A stretch of DNA of 25,297 nucleotides, from contig JAJDEH010000270.1 in NCBI GenBank assembly GCA_029259935.1, positions 1 through 25,297 on the forward strand. Reading direction: 5' to 3'. The stretch is from Planctomycetota bacterium. GTDB lineage: Bacteria > Planctomycetota > Planctomycetia > Pirellulales > Pirellulaceae. Below, piece after piece: positions 15,835 to 23,728 of this stretch. Every line of letters starts with the position of its first letter. Within the stretch, counting starts at the first letter, position 1. The position numbers were made by a program, and so were the translations under genes. Under the pieces are notes generated by a model. That model was not told the origin of the DNA. It worked only from the letters and a program-made list of their open reading frames with translations, and searched no databases.

Positions 15835-16587
15835 ATGTCGACCCCGTCGCCACGGACCGAAAGCCGTTCACCCTCGATGCAACTGCATCTGATGGGCCGG
15901 CTCGATCTGCTCGAGTGCCAGCAACTGCAACACCGCTTGGTCTACGAGGCGAGCGGCCGAGATAACGGGCAAATCGACGTATTGCTGGTCGAACACCCCG
16001 AAACGATATCTGTCGGCCGCGAAGGCTCGCGAGTCCATATTCGTTTGTCGGAAGAGGAAGTGCGGCGCAGGGGGCTCGACATACACTGGGTCAGCCGTGG
16101 AGGCGGGTGTGTATTGCACGCGCCAGGGCAACTGGCCATCTATCCCATCGTGCCGCTGTCCTGGCACGGCTGGAGTGTCGGGCAGTATATGGGGCGGCTT
16201 CAAACCGCACTCGCCGACGCGTTGGACGCGTGCAAAATTACCCTCACTCGCCAGCCGGAACGTCATACGTTGTGGGGAAGAAACGGCGTGTTGGCCGCGT
16301 TCGGAGTGTCGGTTCGCGGTGGAGTGACGTGTCACGGGGCGTTTCTTAACGTCAATCCGGCGATGAAGCACTTCGGTTACGTCGATGTGGTGCCGCCCCA
16401 TTTCGCCGCTTCCAATAACAAAGTAACGTTTGGCAGTCTCCTGGCCGAACGGCGGCGACCGGTTAAAATGTCCGAAGTGCGTGCCGCGATCATCGAACAA
16501 TTATCGCGGGCCTTCGATTGCCCTCGCTATCATTTGCATACGGGGCATCCACTGTATCCGTCTCTTAGCAAAACATCTTGCGTGTGA
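15835..16587 (+). CDS. lipB: LipB-like octanoyltransferase lacking the usual Lys/Cys dyad
   Basis: LipB moves octanoyl from acyl carrier protein to lipoyl domains. From ATG 15835 the protein is 250 residues (ATG 15769 is an in-frame alternative that adds 22 unconserved residues). Recognisable parts are MGRLDLLECQQLQ, LLVEHPETISVGR, the substrate-pocket RGGGCVLHAPGQLAIYP at 88-104 (HAPGQ instead of HGPGQ) and CHGAFLNVNP at 166-175. By ungapped comparison with E. coli LipB, catalytic Lys135 (KIASLG) corresponds to Val152 (VLAAFG), and Cys169 (NPCG) corresponds to about Val186 (DVVPP); neither is present. Cys166, directly before the conserved His, might substitute. It overlaps lipA by 4 bases (GTGA), so the two are translationally coupled. 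Family membership is clear; activity as a classic LipB is uncertain. Confidence 0.82.
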   Translation: MSTPSPRTESRSPSMQLHLMGRLDLLECQQLQHRLVYEASGRDNGQIDVLLVEHPETISVGREGSRVHIRLSEEEVRRRGLDIHWVSRGGGCVLHAPGQLAIYPIVPLSWHGWSVGQYMGRLQTALADALDACKITLTRQPERHTLWGRNGVLAAFGVSVRGGVTCHGAFLNVNPAMKHFGYVDVVPPHFAASNNKVTFGSLLAERRRPVKMSEVRAAIIEQLSRAFDCPRYHLHTGHPLYPSLSKTSCV

Positions 16588-17489
16588 ACCACTCCTCCAC
16601 TAGCCTCAGCCTGCCTATTGTCGAATCGCCGGACGTCGCCGAACGTCTGCCGCGCTGGCTGAAACGCGAAGTGCCTAAAGGGAATGCCAATCACTTTACG
16701 TCGCGGCTGTTGGAAGAGCTGCGATTGGAAACGGTTTGCGACAATGCGAAGTGCCCCAATCGCATGGAGTGCTACTCGCAAAAGACGGCGACCTTCATGA
16801 TCTTGGGCAACGTCTGCACGCGGCCTTGCGGTTTTTGCGCCGTTTCCCGCGGCCGGCCCGACACGCTGGAAGCCGACGAACCCGAGCGGCTGGCCGAAGC
16901 GGCCGCTCGCCTGGAGCTAAAACATGTCGTGATCACGTCGGTCACGCGCGACGATTTGCCCGATGGCGGAGCGGAACATTTCTATCAATGCGTGCTGGCC
17001 GTTCGTCGCCGCACCGGATCGTCGGTCGAAGTACTCACGCCCGACTTCGTGGGTCACAAAGAGGCGCTGGATCGGGTCGTCGAGGCGGCTCCCGACGTAT
17101 TCAATCACAACGCCGAAACGGTCCCTCGGCTTTATCGCCAAGTGCGCGGTCCCAAGTCGGATTACCGCTGGACACTGGACCTACTGCGACGGGTAAAGCA
17201 GCTCAATCCCGAGATCAGAACCAAGAGCGGGCTAATGCTGGGCTTGGGCGAGACGGAAGAAGAAGTCTACAACGTGCTGGCCGACCTGCTGGCCGCCGGC
17301 TGCGACTTCCTGACACTGGGCCAATACCTACGTCCCGCCGAAAACTACCTGCCGGTTGTCCACTATATTCGGCCCGAACAATTCGAGGAGATGGGCAAAC
17401 TGGCCAAGAGCATGGGCTTCAAGAAAGTCGCCAGCGGTCCCTTCGTCCGCAGCAGTTATCACGCCCGCGACATGGCCGAATCGTTTTAG
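16584..17489 (+). CDS. lipA: Lipoyl synthase
   Basis: LipA is a radical SAM enzyme that inserts two sulfur atoms into protein-bound octanoyl groups. The start is taken as GTG 16584, overlapping the LipB stop by 4 bases (TTG 16578 is the alternative), giving 301 residues. The auxiliary, sulfur-donating cluster ligands are C52, C57 and C63 (CDNAKCPNRMEC). The radical SAM cluster ligands are C78, C82 and C85 (CTRPCGFC). The C-terminal RSSYHA supplies the conserved Ser ligand. GLGETEEEV and TLGQYLRP are also family motifs. All catalytic residues are intact, in contrast to the genes on either side. Length is normal for the family. Confidence 0.97.
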   Translation: MNHSSTSLSLPIVESPDVAERLPRWLKREVPKGNANHFTSRLLEELRLETVCDNAKCPNRMECYSQKTATFMILGNVCTRPCGFCAVSRGRPDTLEADEPERLAEAAARLELKHVVITSVTRDDLPDGGAEHFYQCVLAVRRRTGSSVEVLTPDFVGHKEALDRVVEAAPDVFNHNAETVPRLYRQVRGPKSDYRWTLDLLRRVKQLNPEIRTKSGLMLGLGETEEEVYNVLADLLAAGCDFLTLGQYLRPAENYLPVVHYIRPEQFEEMGKLAKSMGFKKVASGPFVRSSYHARDMAESF

Positions 17490-17523
17490 CGACAAGCTAG
17501 AGGGCTTTGGAGGAAACGGAGTC

Positions 17524-17778
17524 TTGCCAACGGCCACGGAACACGACCTTGTGCTGCCCGACCTGGGACTCGACGGAGTGCCTGTCAGCGTGAGCGTGTG
17601 GCTGAAAAAAACCGGCCAAGAAGTGGTGGAAGGCGAGCGCCTGCTGGAATTACTGGCGGGAGAAGTGACCGTCGACTTGCCCGCGCCGGCAACGGGAAGG
17701 CTCGCCCAACAATTGGCCGAAGAAGACGAGATTGTCCAGGCGGGGCAAGTGCTGGCACGTGTCGTTGCCGACGGATAA
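17524..17778 (+). CDS. Stand-alone lipoyl/biotinyl-like domain protein with Glu in place of the modified Lys
   Basis: GGAGG at 17509-17513 lies 10 bases before TTG 17524, which gives an 84-residue protein consisting of a single lipoyl-type domain. It aligns without gaps to E2 lipoyl domains: LPDLG (11-15), W26, the V-E-G turn (35-37), LLEL (40-43), DLPAPATGRL (51-60) and a C-terminal second half GQVLARVVAD. The hairpin that normally reads ETDKA is LAGEV here, so the lysine that carries lipoate (or biotin) is Glu47. The protein therefore cannot be modified at the canonical site. It follows lipA by 34 bases and is probably in the same operon. It may be a decoy, a regulatory or binding partner, or a relic; the close spacing and intact fold argue against simple decay. 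Confidence 0.75.
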   Translation: MPTATEHDLVLPDLGLDGVPVSVSVWLKKTGQEVVEGERLLELLAGEVTVDLPAPATGRLAQQLAEEDEIVQAGQVLARVVADG

Positions 17779-17920
17779 CAAATCCAGGCCCTAAGATGCG
17801 GCTGGTGGGCGGACGCCACCCGCACTTCATACCTTGTCAGTCGCCTGAAAACGGAATAAAACAGTCGTTTGCCGTTTGGCGGCGGTGTTCAAGGCGGGTT
17901 ATCGCCGTATCTTCACGGAT

Positions 17921-17952
17921 GTCTTTCCTAACCACTGTCTTTCCTACCCACC
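17921..17952 (+). repeat. Two 16-base near-identical direct repeats upstream of the cupin gene
   Basis: GTCTTTCCTAACCACT is followed immediately by GTCTTTCCTACCCACC (13 of 16 identical; the first 10 bases are perfect). They lie about 80 bases before the cupin gene start, so a direct-repeat operator is possible, but chance duplication is also possible. The rest of the 252-base gap (17779-18030) shows nothing else beyond a weak GGTGG/CCACC hairpin after the lipoyl-like gene. Confidence 0.3.
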
Positions 17953-18030
17953 ACGGCATGACGCTTGTGCCGCTGAGATGACCGGTCCGTACGCCAGGTG
18001 GGTGTTGTTTCTTTTCGGAGTCAATCGTCG

Positions 18031-19275
18031 ATGATTTCACCAAACCTCGTGAAGGGCGACAACGTCGCCGCGATCTTGGATCGGGCGCTGGATGCCGGCC
18101 AAGGACTGCTGCGTTTAACGCCGACATGGGTTCCCCGCAGCTTTCTGCATCCGGGCAAGCGCATCAAACTGCATCCTAATGAATACTATTCCTATGGTGC
18201 CGAGCGGGGTGGCATTGACGAGCGCTGGTTTGGCAGCACGACCGAAGCGGCCAACGAAGGGCGCGTGTGGCACGAAGGGCTGAGTTTTTGCTCGTTCGAA
18301 GGCGAAAACTTCCTACTGAAGGACGCCATCTCGGAAGCGGGCGAGCGGATCATCGGCAAACCGCTGTGGGACAAGTATCAGCGGTGGCCCGTCTATTCAA
18401 AATTTTTCGACAACATGGGGCCGATTCCCCATCATATGCACCAGAGCTTCGCCGACGCGAAACTGGTTGGCCAGGAAGGCAAGCCGGAAAGCTATTACTT
18501 CCCGCCGCAATACAACAACTGCGACAACAATTTTCCCTACACGTTCATGGGGCTAGAGCCCGGTACGACCAAGGATCAAGTTCGCAAATGCCTCGAGGAT
18601 TGGGGCAAGGGCGACAATGGCATTTTGGATCTGTCCAAGGCCTATCGCTTGGGGCGCGGAACCGGCTGGCTGATTCCGCCCGGAGTGTTGCATGCTCCCG
18701 GTTCGCTGTGTACTTACGAGCCACAGTGGGGCAGCGACGTGTTCGGCATGTATCAGAACATTGTCGAAGGGCGCTATGTGCCGTGGTCGCTGCTGGTCAA
18801 GGACATGCCCGAAGACAAACACCAGGATCTCGATTTCATTGTCGAAGAACTCGATTGGGAAAAGAACGTCGATCCCAATTTCAAAGACAATAACTACTTG
18901 GAACCAATCGAAGCAAACAGCGGCAAAGGCTGGGTCGATAGTTGGATCGTTTACGGACTGGTCAACGGTGAACAGTTGTTTAGCGCCAAGCGACTGACTT
19001 TGCAGCCCGGCGCGAAGTGCGTGCTCAAAGATCCGGGAGCCAGCAGTTGGATCACGGTGCAAGGCAAGGGCCGCATGGGCAAGCTGGCCCTGCAGACGCC
19101 GGCCATGATCCGTTTCGGAGAAGAGACCGGCGACGAAGTTTACATCTCGATCGAAGCGGCAACGCGTGGCGTCGAGGTCGAAAACACGGGCACCGAACCG
19201 CTGGAAGGACTGCGCTACTTTGGTCCGGACACATTCGATAGCGTCCCCCAAGTCGGCGACTACAGGAAGGATTAA
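18031..19275 (+). CDS. Cupin-type sugar isomerase-like protein (class I mannose-6-phosphate isomerase related)
   Basis: CGGAG about 10 bases upstream supports ATG 18031 (414 residues). The N-terminal half contains FLHPGKRIKLHP and a cupin metal-site motif PIPHHMHQ with His134, His135 and His137, followed by YYFPPQYNN. The central GWLIPPGVLHAPGSLCTYEP supplies the second cupin motif. The C-terminal part (about 310-414) looks like a second cupin-like beta barrel (LTLQPGAKCVLKDPGASSWITVQGKGRMG). This resembles the ManA-type isomerase architecture, although it is divergent and may not act on mannose-6-phosphate. It is followed on the same strand by a TIM-barrel isomerase/epimerase and a Gfo/Idh dehydrogenase, pointing to catabolism of a sugar or sugar derivative. 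Confidence 0.72.
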   Translation: MISPNLVKGDNVAAILDRALDAGQGLLRLTPTWVPRSFLHPGKRIKLHPNEYYSYGAERGGIDERWFGSTTEAANEGRVWHEGLSFCSFEGENFLLKDAISEAGERIIGKPLWDKYQRWPVYSKFFDNMGPIPHHMHQSFADAKLVGQEGKPESYYFPPQYNNCDNNFPYTFMGLEPGTTKDQVRKCLEDWGKGDNGILDLSKAYRLGRGTGWLIPPGVLHAPGSLCTYEPQWGSDVFGMYQNIVEGRYVPWSLLVKDMPEDKHQDLDFIVEELDWEKNVDPNFKDNNYLEPIEANSGKGWVDSWIVYGLVNGEQLFSAKRLTLQPGAKCVLKDPGASSWITVQGKGRMGKLALQTPAMIRFGEETGDEVYISIEAATRGVEVENTGTEPLEGLRYFGPDTFDSVPQVGDYRKD

Positions 19276-19320
19276 TCCGTGAGTGTTGTCGCGACACACC
19301 TATTGTGCGCCGCTCTGAAA

Positions 19321-19525
19321 GCCGTGCAACGGCGGCAGCATGTAGCTGCGGGTGCAAGCCCGCAGTTTGAGAAAAGCACATTTTTGCAAGCCGCGAAAGC
19401 GGCGACAGCAGTTCAACGCCTGTTACACGGTTCGTTTTGCTGTCGCCGCTTTCGCGGCTCGGTCCTTCACGACTGGCTATCCGCCGGCTTACGCCGACGG
19501 CTACATGCTTTCGCCGTTTCACGGC
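19321..19525. repeat. Composite palindromic repeat, MITE- or REP-like (about 205 bp)
   Basis: The 430-base gap between the cupin and TIM-barrel genes holds nested inverted repeats. The core is a perfect 22-base arm at 19389-19410 with its complement at 19438-19459. Outer arms CGGCGGCAGCATGTAGC (19330-19346) and GCTACATGCTTTCGCCG (19500-19516) pair almost fully, and 19321-19329 pairs with 19517-19525 with one mismatch. Each half also has its own hairpin (CTGCGGG/CCCGCAG at 19346-19365; CCGCCGGC/GCCGACGG at about 19481-19500). There is no coding capacity. A further 10-base inverted repeat (19533-19542 with 19594-19603) lies just downstream. It resembles dispersed intergenic repeats I associate with planctomycetes. 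Confidence 0.7.
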
Positions 19526-19705
19526 TATTCCTAGCATTGCGAATGCCAACGATTGGCCCGCTCGAAAAAGTTGCCGCACATGGTGAAGCTGGATCGCAAT
19601 GCTGGTTGTGAGAAAAGTAAAGACTAATTCTACTGGAACAGCGAATCCAATTGATAGCACGAGCTCGGTGAGAGCTTTGCAAAAAATCGAAAGAGAGGAT
19701 CATCG

Positions 19706-20740
19706 ATGAGTGACACCCAATACACTTATCCCAAACTACATAACGCCATGTGGCCGGGACTGGTTGGCAAGGAAGAAGGGACCGACCATCCGCCGATTAG
19801 CTTGGATCGCATGTTGGAACTGACGGCCAACGCCGAAGTTAACGGCACCAAGTTCGACGGCATCGACTACTTCTTGTTTTTGCCGCACACCGATCCCGAC
19901 GCCACTGACGACGAGTTGAAAGCCATCGCCGATAAGATCGCCGCCAAGGGGCTGGCCGTCGGTTCGCTGGTCGCGCCGGTTTGGCCCGGAACGGTGGGCG
20001 CAAGTTCTATGGGCAGCGACGAAGACCGCGAAAAATTCGTGCTGGCTGTCAAGAAGGCTTGTCGCATTGCCAAGATTTTCAACGAACATGGCGTCCGCAA
20101 GTATGGCGTGATCCGCATCGACTCGGCCGACAGTCCCGAGAACTGGTTGGAAGATCCCGAGGCGAACACGAAGAAGATCGCAGCCACATTCCGCGAGGCG
20201 GCCAAGGTCGCGCAGGATCATGGCGAACGGCTGGCCGCCGAAGGCGAAATCTGCTGGGCCGGCATGCACTCATGGCGAGACATGATCAACCTGCTGGAAG
20301 AAGTGGGAATGCCCGGAACAGTCGGCTTCCAAGCCGATCAGGCCCATACCTATCTTTATCTGCTGGGCTGCAACGCCGAAGAACATGCCTTGTTGAAAGA
20401 AGGCTACAGCGACGACGAGTTTTACGCCGCCTACAAGCAAATGACCGACGCCCTGCGGCCTTGGACGATTGACTTCCACGTCGCGCAGAACGACGGTTCG
20501 GTTCATGGTACCGGCGAGCACGACAAGACGGGCCGCCATTGTCCGGCGGATGATCCCAACGGCCGGTTGGACATCGTCAAGACGGCCGGCTATTGGCTGG
20601 AAGGCGCCCAGGACCGAGGCATCCAGCACATCTGCTGGGACGGCTGCATGTTTCCCAACGACATGTTGGAAACGCAACAGACGTGGAACACGATTCTGGC
20701 CGCGATGGCAAAAGTTCGCGAGGCTCACGGCTGGAACTGA
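19706..20740 (+). CDS. TIM-barrel sugar phosphate isomerase/epimerase family protein
   Basis: GAGAGG at 19693-19698 precedes ATG 19706 by 7 bases. The 344-residue protein fits the xylose-isomerase-like TIM-barrel (AP endonuclease family 2) fold. Strands and acidic or His ligands include [61 protein letters not shown] (Glu/His), [15 protein letters not shown] (Asp/His) and the final [11 protein letters not shown]. Such proteins isomerise or epimerise sugars, keto-sugars or inositols using a divalent metal. It is 39 bases upstream of a Gfo/Idh dehydrogenase and likely in the same operon. This pairing is common in oxidative sugar or glycoside pathways, where the dehydrogenase makes a keto-sugar. 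The exact reaction is unknown. Confidence 0.83.
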   Translation: MSDTQYTYPKLHNAMWPGLVGKEEGTDHPPISLDRMLELTANAEVNGTKFDGIDYFLFLPHTDPDATDDELKAIADKIAAKGLAVGSLVAPVWPGTVGASSMGSDEDREKFVLAVKKACRIAKIFNEHGVRKYGVIRIDSADSPENWLEDPEANTKKIAATFREAAKVAQDHGERLAAEGEICWAGMHSWRDMINLLEEVGMPGTVGFQADQAHTYLYLLGCNAEEHALLKEGYSDDEFYAAYKQMTDALRPWTIDFHVAQNDGSVHGTGEHDKTGRHCPADDPNGRLDIVKTAGYWLEGAQDRGIQHICWDGCMFPNDMLETQQTWNTILAAMAKVREAHGWN

Positions 20741-20779
20741 TCGCTCAAAAAGAACCAATTCAAATAGAAGGACTTCTCG

Positions 20780-21916
20780 ATGCCCAAACCACTGAATATC
20801 GGCATGATCGGCTATGGCTTCATGGGCCGGGCCCACTCGAACGCCTATTGCAAGGTGAATCATTTTTTCGACTTGGAATATCGCCCGGTCCTCAAGGCGG
20901 CTTGCGCCCGCAACCCGGAAAAAATAAAAGCCTTTGCCGATAATTGGGGCTACGAATCGGTCGAAACCGACTGGCGGAAATTGCTCCAACGCAGCGACAT
21001 CGACGCGGTCGACATTTGCGTTCCCAACAATTTGCACAAGGAAATCGCGATCGCCGCCGCGCAAGCGGGTAAATGGATCTTGTGCGAAAAACCGCTGGCG
21101 ATGAACGCGGAAGAGGGCGAAGAGATGTGTCAGGCCGTTGAGTCGGCGGGCGTGCCGAACATCGTGTGGTACAACTATCGCCGCATTCCCGCGGTCACCC
21201 TGGCCAAGCAGCTCATCGACGAAGGCCGCTTGGGCCGCATTTTCCATTTGCGGTCGCTGTTTTTACAGGATTGGACGATCTCGGAAGACGTTCCGCAAGG
21301 CGGCGCTGGGACCTGGCGTTTGGACGTCGATGCGGCCGGCAGTGGTGTCACCGGCGACTTACTCGCGCACGCGATCGATATGGCGATCTGGCTCAACGGC
21401 AAGATCACTGATCTCAGCGCCATGACCGAGACTTTCGTCAAGGAACGAAAACATTCGGACACCGGCGAAGTGAAACCGGTGGGCATCGACGATGCGGCGG
21501 CGTTACTCTGCCACTTCGAGAACGGGTCGCTGTCGACTTTCGAATCGACGCGCTACGCCCGTGGGCACAAGGCGTTGTTCACGATGGAGGTGAACGGGGC
21601 CGATTCCTCGTTCATGTGGGACCTGCACGATTTGCATCGGCTGCAATACTTCGATCACGGCGACGATTCGTTCGTTCGCGGCTGGCGGTCGATTCACGTC
21701 AGCGACGGGGACCAGCCGTACATGGGCAACTGGTGGGTGCCGGGCTTACAGATCGGCTACGAACATTCGTTCGTCCACACCGTCGCCGACTTCCTAGAGG
21801 GAGCCGCGAAGGGAGAGCCGGCTGGACCGACCTTCCGCGACGCGCTGGAAACGCAAAAGGTCTGTGATGCAATTCTGGCCAGCGCGAAGTCCCGATCGTG
21901 GGTCGAGGTAAGTTGA
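20780..21916 (+). CDS. Gfo/Idh/MocA family oxidoreductase, cytoplasmic
   Basis: This 378-residue protein begins at once with the Rossmann dinucleotide motif ([17 protein letters not shown]) and lacks a signal peptide, unlike the exported homologue at 14249. Other family markers are [46 protein letters not shown] and [17 protein letters not shown], which carries the catalytic-domain Asp/His. The C-terminal [16 protein letters not shown] is also typical. It follows the TIM-barrel gene with an AAGGA ribosome site. It probably oxidises a sugar, inositol or glycoside with NAD(P), with the TIM-barrel and cupin proteins acting on the same pathway (inference). Confidence 0.92.
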   Translation: MPKPLNIGMIGYGFMGRAHSNAYCKVNHFFDLEYRPVLKAACARNPEKIKAFADNWGYESVETDWRKLLQRSDIDAVDICVPNNLHKEIAIAAAQAGKWILCEKPLAMNAEEGEEMCQAVESAGVPNIVWYNYRRIPAVTLAKQLIDEGRLGRIFHLRSLFLQDWTISEDVPQGGAGTWRLDVDAAGSGVTGDLLAHAIDMAIWLNGKITDLSAMTETFVKERKHSDTGEVKPVGIDDAAALLCHFENGSLSTFESTRYARGHKALFTMEVNGADSSFMWDLHDLHRLQYFDHGDDSFVRGWRSIHVSDGDQPYMGNWWVPGLQIGYEHSFVHTVADFLEGAAKGEPAGPTFRDALETQKVCDAILASAKSRSWVEVS

Positions 21917-21928
21917 CCCAGTTCGGTT

Positions 21929-21949
21929 CTCCCCCTTTCCAAGGGGGAG
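21929..21949 (+). repeat. CTCCCCC/GGGGGAG hairpin between the Gfo/Idh gene and the next gene
   Basis: A 7-bp perfect stem with a 7-base loop lies 13 bases after the Gfo/Idh stop. It is followed by TTAGAGGGGG, whose G run may act as the ribosome-binding site for ATG 21969. The form looks like a dispersed intergenic repeat; a related C/G-rich inverted repeat lies at 15640-15666. It could also slow or end transcription. Confidence 0.4.
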
Positions 21950-21968
21950 TTAGAGGGGGTCGTCTGCC

Positions 21969-22625
21969 ATGAACTATTTTGCTCACGGCCGACATTTTAT
22001 CGACGATCCTTACTTTCTGGCCGGCACCGCCGTACCCGATTGGCTCAATGTTGTCGACCGAAAAGTGAGGGTGCGCTCCAAATCCGCCCAACCCTTTTGC
22101 GACGACGCCAATTCCGAAGTTGCCGCACTCGCCCAGGGCGTGGTTCGGCACCACCGGGACGACGGCTGGTTTCACGCGACGCGGGCGTTTGGCGAGTTGT
22201 CGCTTGAGTTCACCGTGGCGATTCGCGACCGCTTGCCTCGAGACGACGGCATGCGGCCCAGTTTCCTCGGCCATATTCTCGTGGAACTTCTGCTCGACGC
22301 AGCGCTGATCGCCGACGACCCCCGGCGGCTGGACGAGTATTACGAGGCCCTGGGGCGCATTGAACCGCTCGCCACCGAACAAGCGGTCAACCTCATGGCG
22401 ACCCGGCCGACCAACGGCCTGCGCGTGCTGCTGCCTCGCTTCCAGCACGAGAAATTCCTCTACGATTATGCCGACGATGCCAAGCTGCTGTGGCGGTTAA
22501 ATCAAGTGATGCGGCGGGTGAAGCTTCAACCCTTGCCCGATTCGCTGGCCGAGTTTTTTCCCACGGCGCGAGACGCGGTCGCTCAGCGAAAGGCCGAATT
22601 GTTGGCGGAGGAAGATTTCTCTTGA
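21969..22625 (+). CDS. Uncharacterised protein, possibly acyl carrier protein phosphodiesterase (AcpH)-like
   Basis: This 218-residue soluble, mostly helical protein opens with MNYFAHGRHFIDDPYFLAGTAVPDW. That is similar in pattern to AcpH-type proteins (MNFLAH..., short spacer, G..LGDF). Later His/Asp clusters GVVRHHRDDGWFH and FLGHILVELLLDAAL also fit an HD-like helical metal-dependent hydrolase. Identity to AcpH appears low, and the assignment rests on motif order only. If correct, it would remove phosphopantetheine from acyl carrier protein. It may be co-transcribed with the Gfo/Idh gene (52-base gap with a G-rich hairpin). The following lipoprotein gene starts 32 bases later. Confidence 0.5.
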   Translation: MNYFAHGRHFIDDPYFLAGTAVPDWLNVVDRKVRVRSKSAQPFCDDANSEVAALAQGVVRHHRDDGWFHATRAFGELSLEFTVAIRDRLPRDDGMRPSFLGHILVELLLDAALIADDPRRLDEYYEALGRIEPLATEQAVNLMATRPTNGLRVLLPRFQHEKFLYDYADDAKLLWRLNQVMRRVKLQPLPDSLAEFFPTARDAVAQRKAELLAEEDFS

Positions 22626-22657
22626 GGCGAGCTATCTGGGTGCGGTAGGCTGTGGGC

Positions 22658-23287
22658 ATGCCAAGATACCTTCAATGCCCGTTGATTCTCGTCGCAGTGA
22701 GCATGGCCGGATGCTCAAAGCATGCGGTGGAATTCACTGTATCTTCTTCGCCGGTTCAGAGTACACGGTCCGCGCCCCGGACCAACGAGTTGCTCAACGC
22801 CGCATCTTTGCAAGGAGAAGAGCCGTCGGCGCCGATAACGGAGTTGGCGATCCCGGTTGAGTGTGACGATCTCGCGGTAAAAATCCCCGACAGTAGGAAC
22901 TTCGATCGTTCACAAATCCCAGAACGCATCCTCGACTTGGAAGGAATGAGGATTCGAGTTCGCGGATATGTCTACCCTGCGGGAGAAACTCGTCAAGTGA
23001 CTGAGCTGCTGCTGATTGGCGAAGTCTCAACAAAACCTGTTCGCCTGTCGCCCGACACCTGGGACCCTCCGATCCAATATTTCATTGATGTCCAGTTAGA
23101 TACCCCGCGAGATATTGATATTGATTTTCACTTCCGCCATCCGGTCGCCGTGGTGGGCACGCTGAAGATTGAACCATTTGAGACGCCCGACGGAGTGTTG
23201 ATGTTACTTTACACCATCACAGAGGCTAGTCTCGAACGCGTTGAGAAACGTCAGGGGTACCACCCTGGGATGTACCGCAGCTGTTAG
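22658..23287 (+). CDS. Putative lipoprotein of unknown function
   Basis: From ATG 22658 (preferred over GTG 22652) the 209-residue protein has a lipoprotein signal: a hydrophobic stretch ILVAVSMAG then Cys19 (lipobox SMAGC), so it is probably lipid-anchored. Residues 20-85 are low-complexity. The conserved-looking part starts at IPERILDLEGMRIRVRGYVYPAGETRQVTELLL, somewhat like DUF3299 proteins (membrane-lipoprotein family with a GxxVRxxGYxxP motif), but the later metal/Cys features of that family are not visible. It could be a distant member or a planctomycete-specific OB-fold-like protein. It is convergent with the PGPGW gene. Confidence 0.65.
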   Translation: MPRYLQCPLILVAVSMAGCSKHAVEFTVSSSPVQSTRSAPRTNELLNAASLQGEEPSAPITELAIPVECDDLAVKIPDSRNFDRSQIPERILDLEGMRIRVRGYVYPAGETRQVTELLLIGEVSTKPVRLSPDTWDPPIQYFIDVQLDTPRDIDIDFHFRHPVAVVGTLKIEPFETPDGVLMLLYTITEASLERVEKRQGYHPGMYRSC

Positions 23288-23323
23288 GGCGACGGTCACC
23301 CACGATTGATTGGCTTCAGCGAT

Positions 23324-23728
23324 TCACTCTTCCGCATCATCAAACACAAACGGCTTGCGGCCGTACTTTTCTCGAATCCAGTTGAGCGAATTGCGGACCT
23401 GGGGTGTTCTGGCAATGCGTGCGATCAACGCCCGCTTGCCGGGAATGTCTAGAAACATCAATCCCGCCAAAATGGTCAAGATACCTTGCCCGGGCAGGAC
23501 CAGCATGGCAATTCCGGCGGCCAGTAACACAAGGCCGACTAGGTTCTTAATTAGACGCGGCACGACGCCAAGGTCGTGCGAGTGTTCCCGATGACGATGA
23601 GTGAAATAGTCGTAGGGAATTCGTCCAACCACCACGGGCAGAGCGAGCAAGTATCCGACGAACAGCACGACGGAAGCAACCGCCAGCCATGTCATTGGCA
23701 CGCTATTTTCACCAATCCAGTCCAGCAT
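23324..23728 (-). CDS. PGPGW-type small membrane protein
   Basis: ATG 23728 (MLDWIGENSVPMTW) overlaps the TGA of the upstream gene by one base (TGATG), indicating translational coupling and favouring this start over ATG 23764. The 134-residue product has hydrophobic helices near residues 12-35 and 60-95. The second contains AGIAMLVLPGQGILTILAGLMFLDIPGKR, corresponding to the PGPGW motif region of putative transmembrane protein family PF09656. A basic segment (IARIARTPQVRNSLNWIREKYG) and an acidic C-terminal tail follow. Function of the family is unknown. Confidence 0.75.
   Translation of the reverse strand: MLDWIGENSVPMTWLAVASVVLFVGYLLALPVVVGRIPYDYFTHRHREHSHDLGVVPRLIKNLVGLVLLAAGIAMLVLPGQGILTILAGLMFLDIPGKRALIARIARTPQVRNSLNWIREKYGRKPFVFDDAEE

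Noticed and set aside
19279..19611. Plus-strand open frame of 110 codons after the cupin gene
   Set aside because: It spans the palindromic repeat; the translation is repeat-derived and shows no protein-like pattern.
20270..21247. Minus-strand open frame of 325 codons
   Set aside because: It lies opposite the TIM-barrel and Gfo/Idh genes; its translation is His/Arg/Val-rich without family motifs, as expected for antisense of GC-rich coding DNA.
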